Origin: Pseudomonas sp. ANT_H12B
Lineage (GTDB): Bacteria > Pseudomonadota > Gammaproteobacteria > Pseudomonadales > Pseudomonadaceae
Direction of reading: 5' to 3'
Assembly (NCBI RefSeq): GCF_008369325.1
Contig: NZ_VOBI01000016.1
Coordinates: 1-64,000 of the forward strand
Length of the DNA stretch: 64,000 bases
Part shown: piece after piece, positions 25,761 through 34,111 of the stretch
Position numbering within the stretch: position 1 is the stretch's first letter
Layout: each line of letters opens with the position of its first letter
Translations under genes and position numbers: made by a program
Notes under the pieces: model-generated
Database searches by the model: none
What the model was told of the DNA's origin: nothing
What the model saw: only the letters and a program-made list of their open reading frames with translations

Positions 25761-26146
25761 GATTGGGTGCTCCGTAGGAGGGCGATAAAGTGGCTACGAG
25801 GGCAATGCTACTCTCGATAAGTCGATATAAAAGTTCATAAATGCAATGGTAATAATCAACGGAATTGATTGTTCCGTAAAAAGGCTCTAGAACGGGCGTT
25901 TCCGACGGAGGTTTTTGCCCTGAGGTGGGTATTTTCGACTCACTTTCGCCTCGTAAAAGTGCGGGGTCGGTAACGCCGGATGAGGGGGCAGTGTGTCCCC
26001 GAACGATTATTTGAGGGTTAAACGGCTATTTGGTTAAACCTGCGCGCCGTTTCCCAGTCCTAGATGTCATGGCCGGCCGGTTCTGGCCTAACGTTTCAAA
26101 CGTGCGTCGCAGTCAGGACGCTCAGTCGTATCAGGAGTCCTGTGCA
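25761..26146. other. Divergent non-coding region upstream of the repeat protein and asmA
   Basis: AT-rich around 25810-25890, which fits a promoter for the minus-strand repeat-protein gene; the right half leads to the AsmA gene. No gene and no recognised operator. The AsmA frame is open back to 26030 but without a ribosome site. Confidence 0.45.
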
Positions 26147-28222
26147 ATGACGCGCACTCGTAAAGTTTTTACCTGGACCATCGCCAGCCTCGTTGTCCTG
26201 CTGGCCGTATTGGTTCTGATCATCGTGTTCTTCGATTGGAACCGGATCAAACCGCCACTCAATGCCAAAGTATCCGAAGAGCTGCACCGTCCGTTCGCCA
26301 TTAATGGCAACCTGGCGGTGGTCTGGCGGCGTGAACTCGACGAGGGCGGCTGGCGCGCCTGGGTGCCGTGGCCGCACGTGGTCGCCGAGGACTTGAGCCT
26401 GGGCAACCCCGACTGGTCGAAAAAACCGCAGATGGTCACTCTCAAACGCGTCGAGTTGCGAATCTCGCCCTTGGCCTTGCTGGCACAGCGAGTGGTGATC
26501 CCGCGCATCGACCTCACCGAGCCCAATGCCGACCTGCAGCGCCTGGCCGACGGTCGCGCCAACTGGACCTTCACGTTCGATCCCAAGGATCCGAACGCGG
26601 AGCCTTCGAACTGGGTAGTGGATATCGGTGCAATCGGCTTCGACAAGGGCCACGTGATCCTCGACGACCAGAACCTGAAGACTCAGCTTGATTTGATCAT
26701 CGACCCGCTGGGCAAACCGATTCCGTTCAGCGATATCGTCGGCGACAAGGCGGCGAAAACCGCGCAGGAAAAAGGCGCCGCACCGCAGGACTACGCGTTC
26801 GCCCTGAAGGTCAAAGGCCAATACCACGGACAGAAACTCGCGGGCGAAGGCAAGATCGGCGGCCTGCTGGCCCTGCAGGAAGCGACCCAACCGTTTCCGC
26901 TCCAGGCTCAGGTGAAAATCGCCGACACCAGCGTCGAACTGGCCGGCACCCTGACCGATCCACTGAACCTGGGCGCTTTGGATTTGCGCCTGAAACTGGC
27001 CGGCACCAGCCTGGGCAACCTCTACCCGCTGACCGGTGTGACCCTGCCGGACACACCGCCCTACGCGACCGACGGGCATTTGATCGCCAAGCTGCATGAA
27101 GCGGGCGGCGCGGTGTTCCGCTACGAAGAATTCAACGGCAAGATCGGTGAAAGCGACATCCATGGCAGCCTGGCCTACGTCGCCAGTCAGCCACGGCCGA
27201 AACTCAGTGGCTCGCTGGTTTCCAATCAACTGCTGTTCGCCGACCTTGCACCGTTGATCGGCGCCGACTCCAACGCCAAGCAAAAGGCCCGTGGTGGTGA
27301 AAGCAAGCAGCCGACGGACAAGGTGTTGCCGGTCGAAGAGTTCAAAACCGAGCGCTGGCGCGATATGGACGCCGATGTCGAGTTCACCGGCAAACGCATC
27401 GTCCACAGCGAAAAACTCCCGCTCAAGGATCTCTACACCCACTTGATACTGACTGACGGCGTCCTCAGCCTGGAGCCTTTGCGATTTGGTGTGGCGGGCG
27501 GCAACCTGGATGCGCAGATTCGCCTGAATGGTCGAACCGAACCATTGGAAGGCCGGGCCAAACTGACCGCACGCAAGTTCAAACTCAAGCAACTGTTCCC
27601 GACCTTCGAACCGATGAAAACCAGCTTCGGCGAACTCAATGGTGATGCCGACATTACCGGTCGTGGTAATTCGGTGGCGAAACTGCTGGGCAGCGCCAAC
27701 GGCAATTTGAAGATGCTGATCAATGACGGCGCCATCAGCCGCGAGTTGATGGAGCTGGCCGGGCTGAACGTCGGCAACTATGTGGTCGGCAAAATTTTTG
27801 GCGACAAGGAAGTGAAGATCAACTGCGCGGCCGCCGACTTCGACATCAAGACCGGTCTGGCGACCACACGTCTGTTCGTCTTCGATACCGAGAACGCGAT
27901 CATCTATATCGATGGCACGGCAAACATGGCGACTGAGCAACTGGACCTGACGATCACCCCTGAATCCAAAGGCTGGCGCCTGATTTCACTGCGTTCGCCG
28001 TTGTATGTGCGGGGCAAGTTCATCAAGCCTGACGCCGGCGTGAAAGCAGTGCCGCTGATCTTGCGTGGTGCGGGGATGGTGGCGTTGGGCGTGATTGCCG
28101 CGCCGGCAGCGGGATTGCTGGCGCTGGTGGCGCCCAGCGGCGGCGAGCCGAATCAGTGTGCGCCGTTGCTGGAGCAGATGAAGGCCGGTAAAGCCCCCGT
28201 GACGGTCAAACCCACCCGGTAG
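26147..28222 (+). CDS. AsmA-family inner-membrane-anchored protein
   Basis: A 691-residue protein from ATG 26147 (AGGAG 10-14 bp upstream). Residues about 8-30 form one membrane anchor (TIASLVVLLAVLVLIIVFF) followed directly by the AsmA start DWNRIKPPLNAKVSEELHRPF. The rest is periplasmic and beta-rich, ending in the typical AsmA C-terminal block (LGSANGNLKMLINDGAIS, then DLTITPESKGWRLISLRSPLYVRG). AsmA-like proteins are elongated lipid-carrying grooves involved in moving phospholipid to the outer membrane. A hydrophobic stretch near the C-terminus (MVALGVIAAPAAGLLALVAPSG) could be a second contact with the membrane. It is a single gene. Confidence 0.88.
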   Translation: MTRTRKVFTWTIASLVVLLAVLVLIIVFFDWNRIKPPLNAKVSEELHRPFAINGNLAVVWRRELDEGGWRAWVPWPHVVAEDLSLGNPDWSKKPQMVTLKRVELRISPLALLAQRVVIPRIDLTEPNADLQRLADGRANWTFTFDPKDPNAEPSNWVVDIGAIGFDKGHVILDDQNLKTQLDLIIDPLGKPIPFSDIVGDKAAKTAQEKGAAPQDYAFALKVKGQYHGQKLAGEGKIGGLLALQEATQPFPLQAQVKIADTSVELAGTLTDPLNLGALDLRLKLAGTSLGNLYPLTGVTLPDTPPYATDGHLIAKLHEAGGAVFRYEEFNGKIGESDIHGSLAYVASQPRPKLSGSLVSNQLLFADLAPLIGADSNAKQKARGGESKQPTDKVLPVEEFKTERWRDMDADVEFTGKRIVHSEKLPLKDLYTHLILTDGVLSLEPLRFGVAGGNLDAQIRLNGRTEPLEGRAKLTARKFKLKQLFPTFEPMKTSFGELNGDADITGRGNSVAKLLGSANGNLKMLINDGAISRELMELAGLNVGNYVVGKIFGDKEVKINCAAADFDIKTGLATTRLFVFDTENAIIYIDGTANMATEQLDLTITPESKGWRLISLRSPLYVRGKFIKPDAGVKAVPLILRGAGMVALGVIAAPAAGLLALVAPSGGEPNQCAPLLEQMKAGKAPVTVKPTR

Positions 28223-28227
28223 ACAAA

Positions 28228-28337
28228 GATCGTTCCCATGCTTCGCGTGGGAATGCCTCAATGGACGCTCTGCGTCCGCTTTGGCAGGGACGCGGAGCGT
28301 CCCGGGCTGCATTCCCACGCGGAACGTGGGAACGATC
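28228..28337. repeat. GATCGTTCCCA-type inverted repeat pair
   Basis: Outer arms GATCGTTCCCATGC and GCGTGGGAATG / ATTCCCACGC and ACGTGGGAACGATC, with an inner pair GGACGCTCTGCGTCC / GGGACGCGGAGCGTCCC. Same family as 48839-48962. It lies between the convergent asmA and ferritin-like genes and may stop both transcripts. Confidence 0.85.
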
Positions 28338-28348
28338 AGTCATAGGGA

Positions 28349-28879
28349 CTAAAGGTCTTTCAGGATGTCGGCCATGTCATCGGCATGCTCTTCTTCCTGC
28401 GCCAGGATGTCTTCGAAGATGCGCCGGGTGGTCGGATCTTTTTCGCCGATGTACTGAATAATCTCGCGGTAACTGTCGATGGCGATTCGCTCGGCAACCA
28501 GGTCTTCATAGACCATTTCCTTGAGCGAATGACCAGCCACGTACTGGGCATGGGAGTTTTTCGACAACAGGTCGGGGTTGAACTCCGGCTCACCGCCGAG
28601 CTGTACGATGCGTTCGGCCAGTCGGTCGGCGTGTTGGGCTTCCTGGGTCGCGTGTTCGAGGAATTCGTCGGCGGCGACCTGCGCTTTCAGGCCGCTGGCC
28701 ATGAAGTAGTGGCGTTTGTAGCGCAACACGCAGACCAGTTCGGTGGCCAGCGATTCGTTGAGCAGGCGCAGGACTTCTTCGCGGTCGGCACTGTAGCTTT
28801 CGGTCACCGCACCGTTCTCGACGTTCTTGCGGGCACGTTCGCGAAGGGTGGTTACATCAGACAAATGCATGTCACTCAT
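28349..28879 (-). CDS. Ferritin-like (bacterioferritin/Dps-like) protein
   Basis: A 176-residue four-helix protein starting at ATG 28879 (MSDMHLSDV; the frame extends 13 codons upstream). The diiron ligands are all visible: Glu in LNESLATELVCVLRYKRHY, ExxH in EHATQEAQHADR, Glu in YEDLVAERIA, and ExxH in EEEHADDM. It matches P. aeruginosa PA4880, annotated as a probable bacterioferritin, and the Dps-like (DpsL) group: soluble cages that oxidise iron with peroxide and store it. No haem-ligand Met typical of true bacterioferritin is evident. Single gene. Confidence 0.88.
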   Translation of the reverse strand: MSDMHLSDVTTLRERARKNVENGAVTESYSADREEVLRLLNESLATELVCVLRYKRHYFMASGLKAQVAADEFLEHATQEAQHADRLAERIVQLGGEPEFNPDLLSKNSHAQYVAGHSLKEMVYEDLVAERIAIDSYREIIQYIGEKDPTTRRIFEDILAQEEEHADDMADILKDL

Positions 28880-29005
28880 CTCAATCTCCTGGAGGCTAAT
28901 CCGGTTTGCGTCACGCATCTGGGACGTGATCGCTACTTAAGATGTGAGTGATGGGCGTAGCGAAAAGTTTGATGCAATTTGCCGGACGTAAAAGATCGCT
29001 GGCGC

Positions 29006-29950
29006 CTACAAGGGAATGAGTTCTCCTGTAGGCGCTGGCGAAGCCTGTGATCTTGGCAACAACCCTGACAACGCCGCTTCTTCCTGCAACCAGGCAAAAA
29101 ACGCCCGGACCGGCGGATGTCGCTCGCGTCCCGGCACGCACAGAGCGGCGTAGCCGGCGCCATCGACCTGAACCTCCCCTTTGTAAGCCACCAGCAAACC
29201 GCTGGCCACGCTTTCGGACACCAGGATATTGCTCGCCAGCACCAGGCCTTGCCCGGCGATCGCCGCTTGCAGCGCGTAATGCTCTTCGTCGTACTCGCGG
29301 ACGGGCGGCTGCCCGGCTAACCACGTTTCGCCAGACTTCGCGCACCAGGCCTCCCAGCCGTGGGCGTACAGCTTGGAATTGTTCCAGCGCACGCTGATCA
29401 GGGTGGGAGCCCGGCTTGACGCCAGGGTGACTTGCTCGGGCGAGCCATAAACCCCGAAAGATTCATCGAACAAACACTGGCCATATAGGTTCGGGTAGTC
29501 ATCGAGGCTGTAGCGCAGCACCAGATCGACGCTGGCGTCCTGATGCAAATCGATCACCTCGCAATGAGTATCAAGGCGCAGGCTGATGTTTGGGTGCCGG
29601 GCGTAGAAGCGTCCCAGCCGTGGCACCAGCCAGAGGGCGGCGAAGGCGGCGGTGGTGGAAATCGTCAGGCTTGCGCCGCTGCGTTGCGGGCGCAAGGTGT
29701 CGACGCTTTGCGCCACTTCCAGAAAAGCACCGTGCAGGCTGCGGAACAGGCGTTCGCCGCACTCGGTCAAGCGCACTTGCCGGGGTAGTCGCTCGAAGAG
29801 CGGCACGCCGAGCCAGCTTTCCAGCGAGCGGATCTGATGGGAAACCGCCGTTGGCGTCACCGAAAGTTCTTCGGCGGCAGCCTTGAAGCTCAACAGGCGT
29901 GAGGCGGATTCAAACGCGCGCAGGGCGGTCAGCGGCAACGAGGCAAACAT
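29006..29950 (-). CDS. LysR-family regulator next to azoR
   Basis: A 314-residue GcvA/AmpR-like LysR protein (LLSFKAAAEELSVTPTAVSHQIRSLE HTH at about residues 18-43; effector domain opening with TISTTAAFAALWLVPRLGRFY). ATG 29950 is used rather than the ATG four codons upstream, on the basis of MFASLPLTALRAFE as the usual family opening. It is divergent from azoR and SMR genes; a perfect inverted repeat lies just upstream of its start. It probably controls the azoR operon and itself. Confidence 0.85.
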   Translation of the reverse strand: MFASLPLTALRAFESASRLLSFKAAAEELSVTPTAVSHQIRSLESWLGVPLFERLPRQVRLTECGERLFRSLHGAFLEVAQSVDTLRPQRSGASLTISTTAAFAALWLVPRLGRFYARHPNISLRLDTHCEVIDLHQDASVDLVLRYSLDDYPNLYGQCLFDESFGVYGSPEQVTLASSRAPTLISVRWNNSKLYAHGWEAWCAKSGETWLAGQPPVREYDEEHYALQAAIAGQGLVLASNILVSESVASGLLVAYKGEVQVDGAGYAALCVPGRERHPPVRAFFAWLQEEAALSGLLPRSQASPAPTGELIPL

Positions 29951-29962
29951 TGAAAACTCCAC

Positions 29963-29981
29963 GGATGAAATAGATTCATCC
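29963..29981. promoter_or_regulatory. Putative LysR operator
   Basis: GGATGAA, five bases, TTCATCC: a perfect 7-bp inverted repeat with the T-N11-A geometry of LysR boxes, located 13 bp ahead of the LysR start and about 90 bp ahead of azoR. Confidence 0.65.
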
Positions 29982-30071
29982 AGACTGATTTTTACTCATT
30001 TGGAGAAGGGCAGCTATCGCTTCAAGCTGCAAGCCACAAGCCGTTTGAGTTTAGTCCCAAAGGAGATTCAG

Positions 30072-30710
30072 ATGAGTAAAATTCTTGCTGTTCACGCCAG
30101 CCCCCGTGGCGAACGCTCTCACTCCCGGCGTTTGGCCGAAGTGTTTCTTTCGGCCTGGCAGGCCAGCCATCCACACTCGCAGCTGACCCGACGCGAGGTG
30201 GGACGGGCGCTGATTCCGCCGGTCAACGAGGCCTTTGTCGCCGCGGCGTTTTACCCCGAGCCGGAGGCTCGGCCGCTGTCGATGCAGGCTGACCTGGCGT
30301 TCAGCGATGAACTGGTGGGCGAGTTGCTCGGGCACGATCTATTGGTGATTTCCACGCCGATGCACAACTTCAGCGTGCCCAGCGGGCTCAAGGCCTGGAT
30401 CGATCAGATCGTGCGGCTCGGGCTGACCTTCAATCACACCCTGGACAACGGCGTGGCCCAGTACGAACCGCTGGTGCGGGGCAAAAAGGCATTGATCGTC
30501 ACCAGTCGCGGCGGCTTTGGTTTTGGCCCCGGTGGCGAACTTGAGGCGATGAATCATGCCGATCCATTGTTGAGAACGGCGTTGGGGTTCATCGGCATTA
30601 CCGATATCACGGTGGTGGCCGCCGAAGGTGAGGAATCCGAGGCGCGTACCTTCCAGATATCCGCCGCCGAAGCCGAGCAGCGTTTATTGGCGCTGGCCAG
30701 GGAGTTCTAG
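30072..30710 (+). CDS. azoR: FMN-dependent NADH:quinone oxidoreductase / azoreductase
   Basis: A 212-residue flavodoxin-fold protein from ATG 30072 with AAAGGAG just upstream. The FMN phosphate loop is HASPRGERSHSRRLAEVF, followed by PMHNFSVPSGLKAWIDQIVRLGLTF and TSRGGFGFGPGGELEAMNH, which shape the flavin and quinone site. AzoR enzymes reduce quinones and azo compounds by two-electron transfer and give thiol/quinone stress resistance. The stop is followed immediately by the start of the SMR gene, so both are one operon, under the divergent LysR regulator. Confidence 0.9.
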   Translation: MSKILAVHASPRGERSHSRRLAEVFLSAWQASHPHSQLTRREVGRALIPPVNEAFVAAAFYPEPEARPLSMQADLAFSDELVGELLGHDLLVISTPMHNFSVPSGLKAWIDQIVRLGLTFNHTLDNGVAQYEPLVRGKKALIVTSRGGFGFGPGGELEAMNHADPLLRTALGFIGITDITVVAAEGEESEARTFQISAAEAEQRLLALAREF

Positions 30711-31016
30711 ATGGCCTGGTTGTTTTTGCTGGTCGCCGCCGGGTTCGAAGTCACCTTCGCCATGGGCATGAAGTACGCCGAAGGCTTCACCCGGCTCTGG
30801 CCGTCGCTGATCACCGTGGTGGCCGCCGTGGGCGGGATTTACTTCCTGACCCTGGCCATGCGCGAGTTGCCGGTGAGTATTGCCTATCCGATCTGGACCG
30901 CGATCGGCTCACTGGGCACGGTGTTTCTCGGGTTCGCGCTACTGGGCGAAAGCCTGACGGCGGTCAAACTGGTGTCGGTCGGGTTGATCGTGGCGGGCGT
31001 GGTGGGGTTGAAGTAG
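30711..31016 (+). CDS. Small multidrug resistance (SMR) family exporter
   Basis: A 101-residue protein with four membrane helices. The conserved Glu13 in the first helix (AAGFEVTFAMGMKY) and the helix-3 block YPIWTAIGSLGTVFLGF are typical. It has the short length and the G/A pattern of SugE/Gdx-like members, which export guanidinium or quaternary compounds as dual-topology dimers; which subgroup it belongs to is not certain. ATG 30711 abuts the azoR stop without a gap, so it depends on azoR translation. Joint expression suggests a response to toxic aromatic or cationic compounds. Confidence 0.88.
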   Translation: MAWLFLLVAAGFEVTFAMGMKYAEGFTRLWPSLITVVAAVGGIYFLTLAMRELPVSIAYPIWTAIGSLGTVFLGFALLGESLTAVKLVSVGLIVAGVVGLK

Positions 31017-31123
31017 GCGGATGTCATAGACTGGTCGTCGAGTTGTCATCTTCGATGACGATGCTTGGCTGATGTCTTGCATCCAGCCTTGCGTCACCAC
31101 ACCGATCACAAGGACGTTCGCCC

Positions 31124-32014
31124 ATGTCGCAAGGTTCCGCTACGCGTTACCCGTTGGTGCTGGTCCCGGGAATGCTCGGGTTTATCCGTCTGCTGCTCTA
31201 TCCCTATTGGTTCGGGATCATTTCAGCGTTGCGCCGGGATGGGGCGACGGTGATTGCGGTGCAGGTTTCACCGATTAACTCCTGCGAAGTGCGCGGCGAG
31301 CAGTTGCTGGCGCGGATCGAGGAAATTCTGCGGGAAACCGGGGCCGAGAAAGTCAACCTGATCGGCCATAGCCAAGGGGCGCTGACCGCCCGCTATGCCG
31401 CCGCCAAACGCCCGGACCAGGTCGCCTCGGTTACCTCGGTGGCCGGGCCCAATCATGGCTCCGAGCTGGCGGATTACCTGCACAAACATTATCCGGGCGA
31501 CAGCGCCAAGGGGCGCTTGCTCAGTGTTTTGTTGCGCTGGATCGGCGCGCTGATGGGGTTATTGGAGACCGGTTATCGCGGACCGAAATTGCCGATTGAT
31601 GTCCATGCTTCCCATCATTCACTGACGACTGAAGGCGTGGCGCTGTTCAATCAGCGTTATCCACAGGGCTTGCCTGAAACCTGGGGCGGGCATGGTCCGG
31701 AAGAGGTCAACGGCGTGCGTTACTACTCCTGGTCCGGGACCTTGCAGCCGGGCAAGACCGATCGCGGGCGCAACCTGCTCGATGGGACTAACCGTAGCTG
31801 TCGGTTATTTGCCAAAACCTTCGTTCGTGAAGTCGGGCATTGCGACGGGATGGTCGGGCGTTACAGCTCGCATCTTGGGACGGTGATTGGCGATGAGTAT
31901 CCGATGGATCACTTCGACATCGTCAATCAGTCGTTGGGGCTGGTGGGGAAGGGGGCTGAGCCGGTTCGGTTGTTTGTCGAGCATGCGGCGCGGTTGAAAG
32001 CGGCAGGGGTTTAG
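31124..32014 (+). CDS. Triacylglycerol lipase (family I-type), without signal peptide
   Basis: A 296-residue alpha/beta hydrolase resembling P. fragi/P. fluorescens lipases. Catalytic Ser83 in GHSQGALTARY, Asp241 in CDGMVGRYSSHLG and His263 in PMDHFDIVN fit family I.1/I.2 spacing. The start ATG 31124 gives MSQGSATRYPLVLVPG, with no signal peptide; P. fragi-type enzymes share this. The oxyanion-hole motif is PG (LVPGMLGF) instead of the usual HG. No lif foldase gene is adjacent. Export, if any, would need a signal-independent route or a type I system; it may be intracellular. Confidence 0.85.
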   Translation: MSQGSATRYPLVLVPGMLGFIRLLLYPYWFGIISALRRDGATVIAVQVSPINSCEVRGEQLLARIEEILRETGAEKVNLIGHSQGALTARYAAAKRPDQVASVTSVAGPNHGSELADYLHKHYPGDSAKGRLLSVLLRWIGALMGLLETGYRGPKLPIDVHASHHSLTTEGVALFNQRYPQGLPETWGGHGPEEVNGVRYYSWSGTLQPGKTDRGRNLLDGTNRSCRLFAKTFVREVGHCDGMVGRYSSHLGTVIGDEYPMDHFDIVNQSLGLVGKGAEPVRLFVEHAARLKAAGV

Positions 32015-32028
32015 ACCGCGTTATCGTT

Positions 32029-32120
32029 CATCGCGGGCAAGCCACGCTCCCACAGTTTTCGGTTGTTCACAGAAATCAGAGCCGACACAAAACCTGTGGG
32101 AGCGGGCTTGCCCGCGATGG
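32029..32120. repeat. REPIN
   Basis: Inverted REP pair between the convergent lipase and EamA transporter genes; the left arm has the same one-base change as the pair at 20509. Confidence 0.88.
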
Positions 32121-32127
32121 CGTCAGA

Positions 32128-33045
32128 TCAGGCGACGGCGGTCTTGCGGCCCAACACGGTGGTCCAGCGCTCGGAAAGAATCACCCCACCCAGCGTCAAC
32201 ACCCCACCCACCAGGTGATACATCGCCAGTTGCTCATGCAGCACCACGGCCGCAATCAGCGCCGTAAGCACCGGCAGCAAATTGAAAAACAGCGTGGTCC
32301 GGCTCGGTCCCAGGCGCACCACCGCTTGCATCCACGCCAGCGGCGCAATCATCGAAGCCAGCAAGCAGGCGTAAAGCACCAGCGGAATATTCTGCAGGGT
32401 CAGGCCGGTTTTCGGTGAGGCGAGGAACAGCGGAAACAGCACCACCACCGCCACCAGCACCTGCAAATACAGCAACACCAGCGGCGGCAGGCGTAGCTGC
32501 CACTTTTTCAGCAAGGTGCTGTAGATCGCGTAGGCCAGGGTCGCAATCAGCATCATCGCGTCACCCAGGTTCACCCCATGTTCCAGCAGCGCGCCCAGGC
32601 TGCCGGACGACACCACGACCAGCACACCCGCGAACGACAGCACCGCCCCCGTCAACGCGCCGGCCGTCAGGCGCTGGCCCAGGCTGGCAATCGCCATGGC
32701 CAGCGACATCAACGGCATCAGCGAAAGAATGATGCCCATGTTGGTGGCCGAGGTCAGGGCTGCGGCGAAATAGGCCAGGCTTTGATAGACCGCCATGCCG
32801 AGCACGCCGAGGACGAAGATCTTGCCCAGATTCGGGCGGATCGCCGGCCAATGGGCGATCACCGGTTTGAGCATGAAGGGTGTGAACAGGATCCCGGCCA
32901 GCAGCCAGCGGTAGAAACCTATCTCGGCGGGAAAAATCGCTCCGGCCGACATTTTGGTGATCACGGTATTGCCGGCCCAGATGAAAATGGCCAGCAGGGG
33001 ATAAGCGTATTGCAACAGAAAAACCAGAACGTTAATGAAGGGCAA
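32128..33045 (-). CDS. EamA-family (DMT) membrane transporter
   Basis: A 305-residue protein with ten predicted membrane helices in two EamA halves (first half WAGNTVITKMSAGAIFPAEIGFYRW, second half LATLAYAIYSTLLKKWQL). Such proteins export amino acids, metabolites or drugs; substrate unknown. It is divergent from an AraC-type regulator gene starting 55 bp away, and regulator and exporter probably form a sensing/efflux pair. Confidence 0.88.
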   Translation of the reverse strand: MPFINVLVFLLQYAYPLLAIFIWAGNTVITKMSAGAIFPAEIGFYRWLLAGILFTPFMLKPVIAHWPAIRPNLGKIFVLGVLGMAVYQSLAYFAAALTSATNMGIILSLMPLMSLAMAIASLGQRLTAGALTGAVLSFAGVLVVVSSGSLGALLEHGVNLGDAMMLIATLAYAIYSTLLKKWQLRLPPLVLLYLQVLVAVVVLFPLFLASPKTGLTLQNIPLVLYACLLASMIAPLAWMQAVVRLGPSRTTLFFNLLPVLTALIAAVVLHEQLAMYHLVGGVLTLGGVILSERWTTVLGRKTAVA

Positions 33046-33099
33046 TTATCCGCCTGTCTGGATGCAAGCCTATACTTCGATCCAGACAACCTGCCCCTG

Positions 33100-33894
33100 A
33101 TGACGGACAGCATGACCAGTAAACACATCGACTTGCTGGAATTCAGCGAACTGCCGGCCCCGGTGTACTTCCGCTATGCCGACTTTGACGCGCACCGCTT
33201 TGCCTCTGCGCACCGTCATCCGTGGGGCACGCTGGAGTATTCGGCTCACGGCGTGTTGCACATGGAAATCGGCGGCAGCCGCTTCATGTCACCGCCGCAA
33301 TACGCGGTGTGGGTGCCACCACAGACTGAACATAGTTTCTACAGCAATCAGCCGATCAACTACCGCGCGGTCTGTCTTGATCCGCTGCTGTGCCACGACT
33401 TACCGCAACAGGCCTGCACCCTGGCCATCAGCGACATTCTCAAAGCGATCCTCAAAGACTTCGCCACCCGGGATGTGAAGATTCCCAAGCAGGCCGCTGA
33501 CAAACGTCTGGCTCAGGTGCTGGTGGATCAACTGCAACAGGCGCCGGTGCATGAGTGTTACTTACCCTACGCCAGCAGCCCGGGGCTGCTGGCGATACTG
33601 GAAACTTTGCAGGGCGAACCCGGGGATAACCGGCCTCTGTCGGAGTGGGCCGCGCAGATCCATGTCAGCGAACGCACGCTGGCGCGGCAGTTTGTCCGCG
33701 AGTTGGGCATGAGTTTTGGTGAGTGGCGCCAGCGTTTGCGATTTCTGGCAGCGATCGAAGCGCTGGACAGCCATCGCAGCATCCAGGAGATCGCCTTCGA
33801 CATGGGTTACAGCACTGGTTCGGCGTTTATCGCGATGTTTCAGCGTCAGGCCGGCACGACGCCAGAGCATTACCGGCGAGTCAAAGGGCTCTGA
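33100..33894 (+). CDS. AraC-family regulator
   Basis: A 264-residue protein from ATG 33100 (an ATG four codons later is possible; a much longer frame upstream is antisense to the transporter gene). Residues about 30-110 form a cupin sensor domain (HRHPWGTLEYSAHGVLHME). The C-terminus has the paired AraC HTHs (LSEWAAQIHVSERTLARQFVREL and SIQEIAFDMGYSTGSAFIAMFQR). It most likely controls the adjacent divergent EamA exporter. Intergenic space is only 54 bp, so operators overlap both promoters. Confidence 0.88.
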   Translation: MTDSMTSKHIDLLEFSELPAPVYFRYADFDAHRFASAHRHPWGTLEYSAHGVLHMEIGGSRFMSPPQYAVWVPPQTEHSFYSNQPINYRAVCLDPLLCHDLPQQACTLAISDILKAILKDFATRDVKIPKQAADKRLAQVLVDQLQQAPVHECYLPYASSPGLLAILETLQGEPGDNRPLSEWAAQIHVSERTLARQFVRELGMSFGEWRQRLRFLAAIEALDSHRSIQEIAFDMGYSTGSAFIAMFQRQAGTTPEHYRRVKGL

Positions 33895-34111
33895 GAGTCA
33901 GGTTGGCCATTTCCGGGTGACACTGTTTGTTTTTCAAAAACATTGATTGCCGGTGTGCAATCTCAATCAAGTTTTGTGTCAGGTTTTCAATGAGAAGTTT
34001 TGAAGTTGACATGAGTTGAAAGACTCCTGCGTTAGTGTTTTTTTGCCTCTCTGTTTATTATTTATGAAGTTTAAATACAGTGTTATTTAATGTTTTCATA
34101 AAGGAGGTGTT

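Noticed and set aside
26096..27940. Long minus-strand frame (614 codons) opposite the AsmA gene
   Set aside because: Antisense shadow; no ribosome site, no family resemblance, while the sense frame has clear AsmA blocks.
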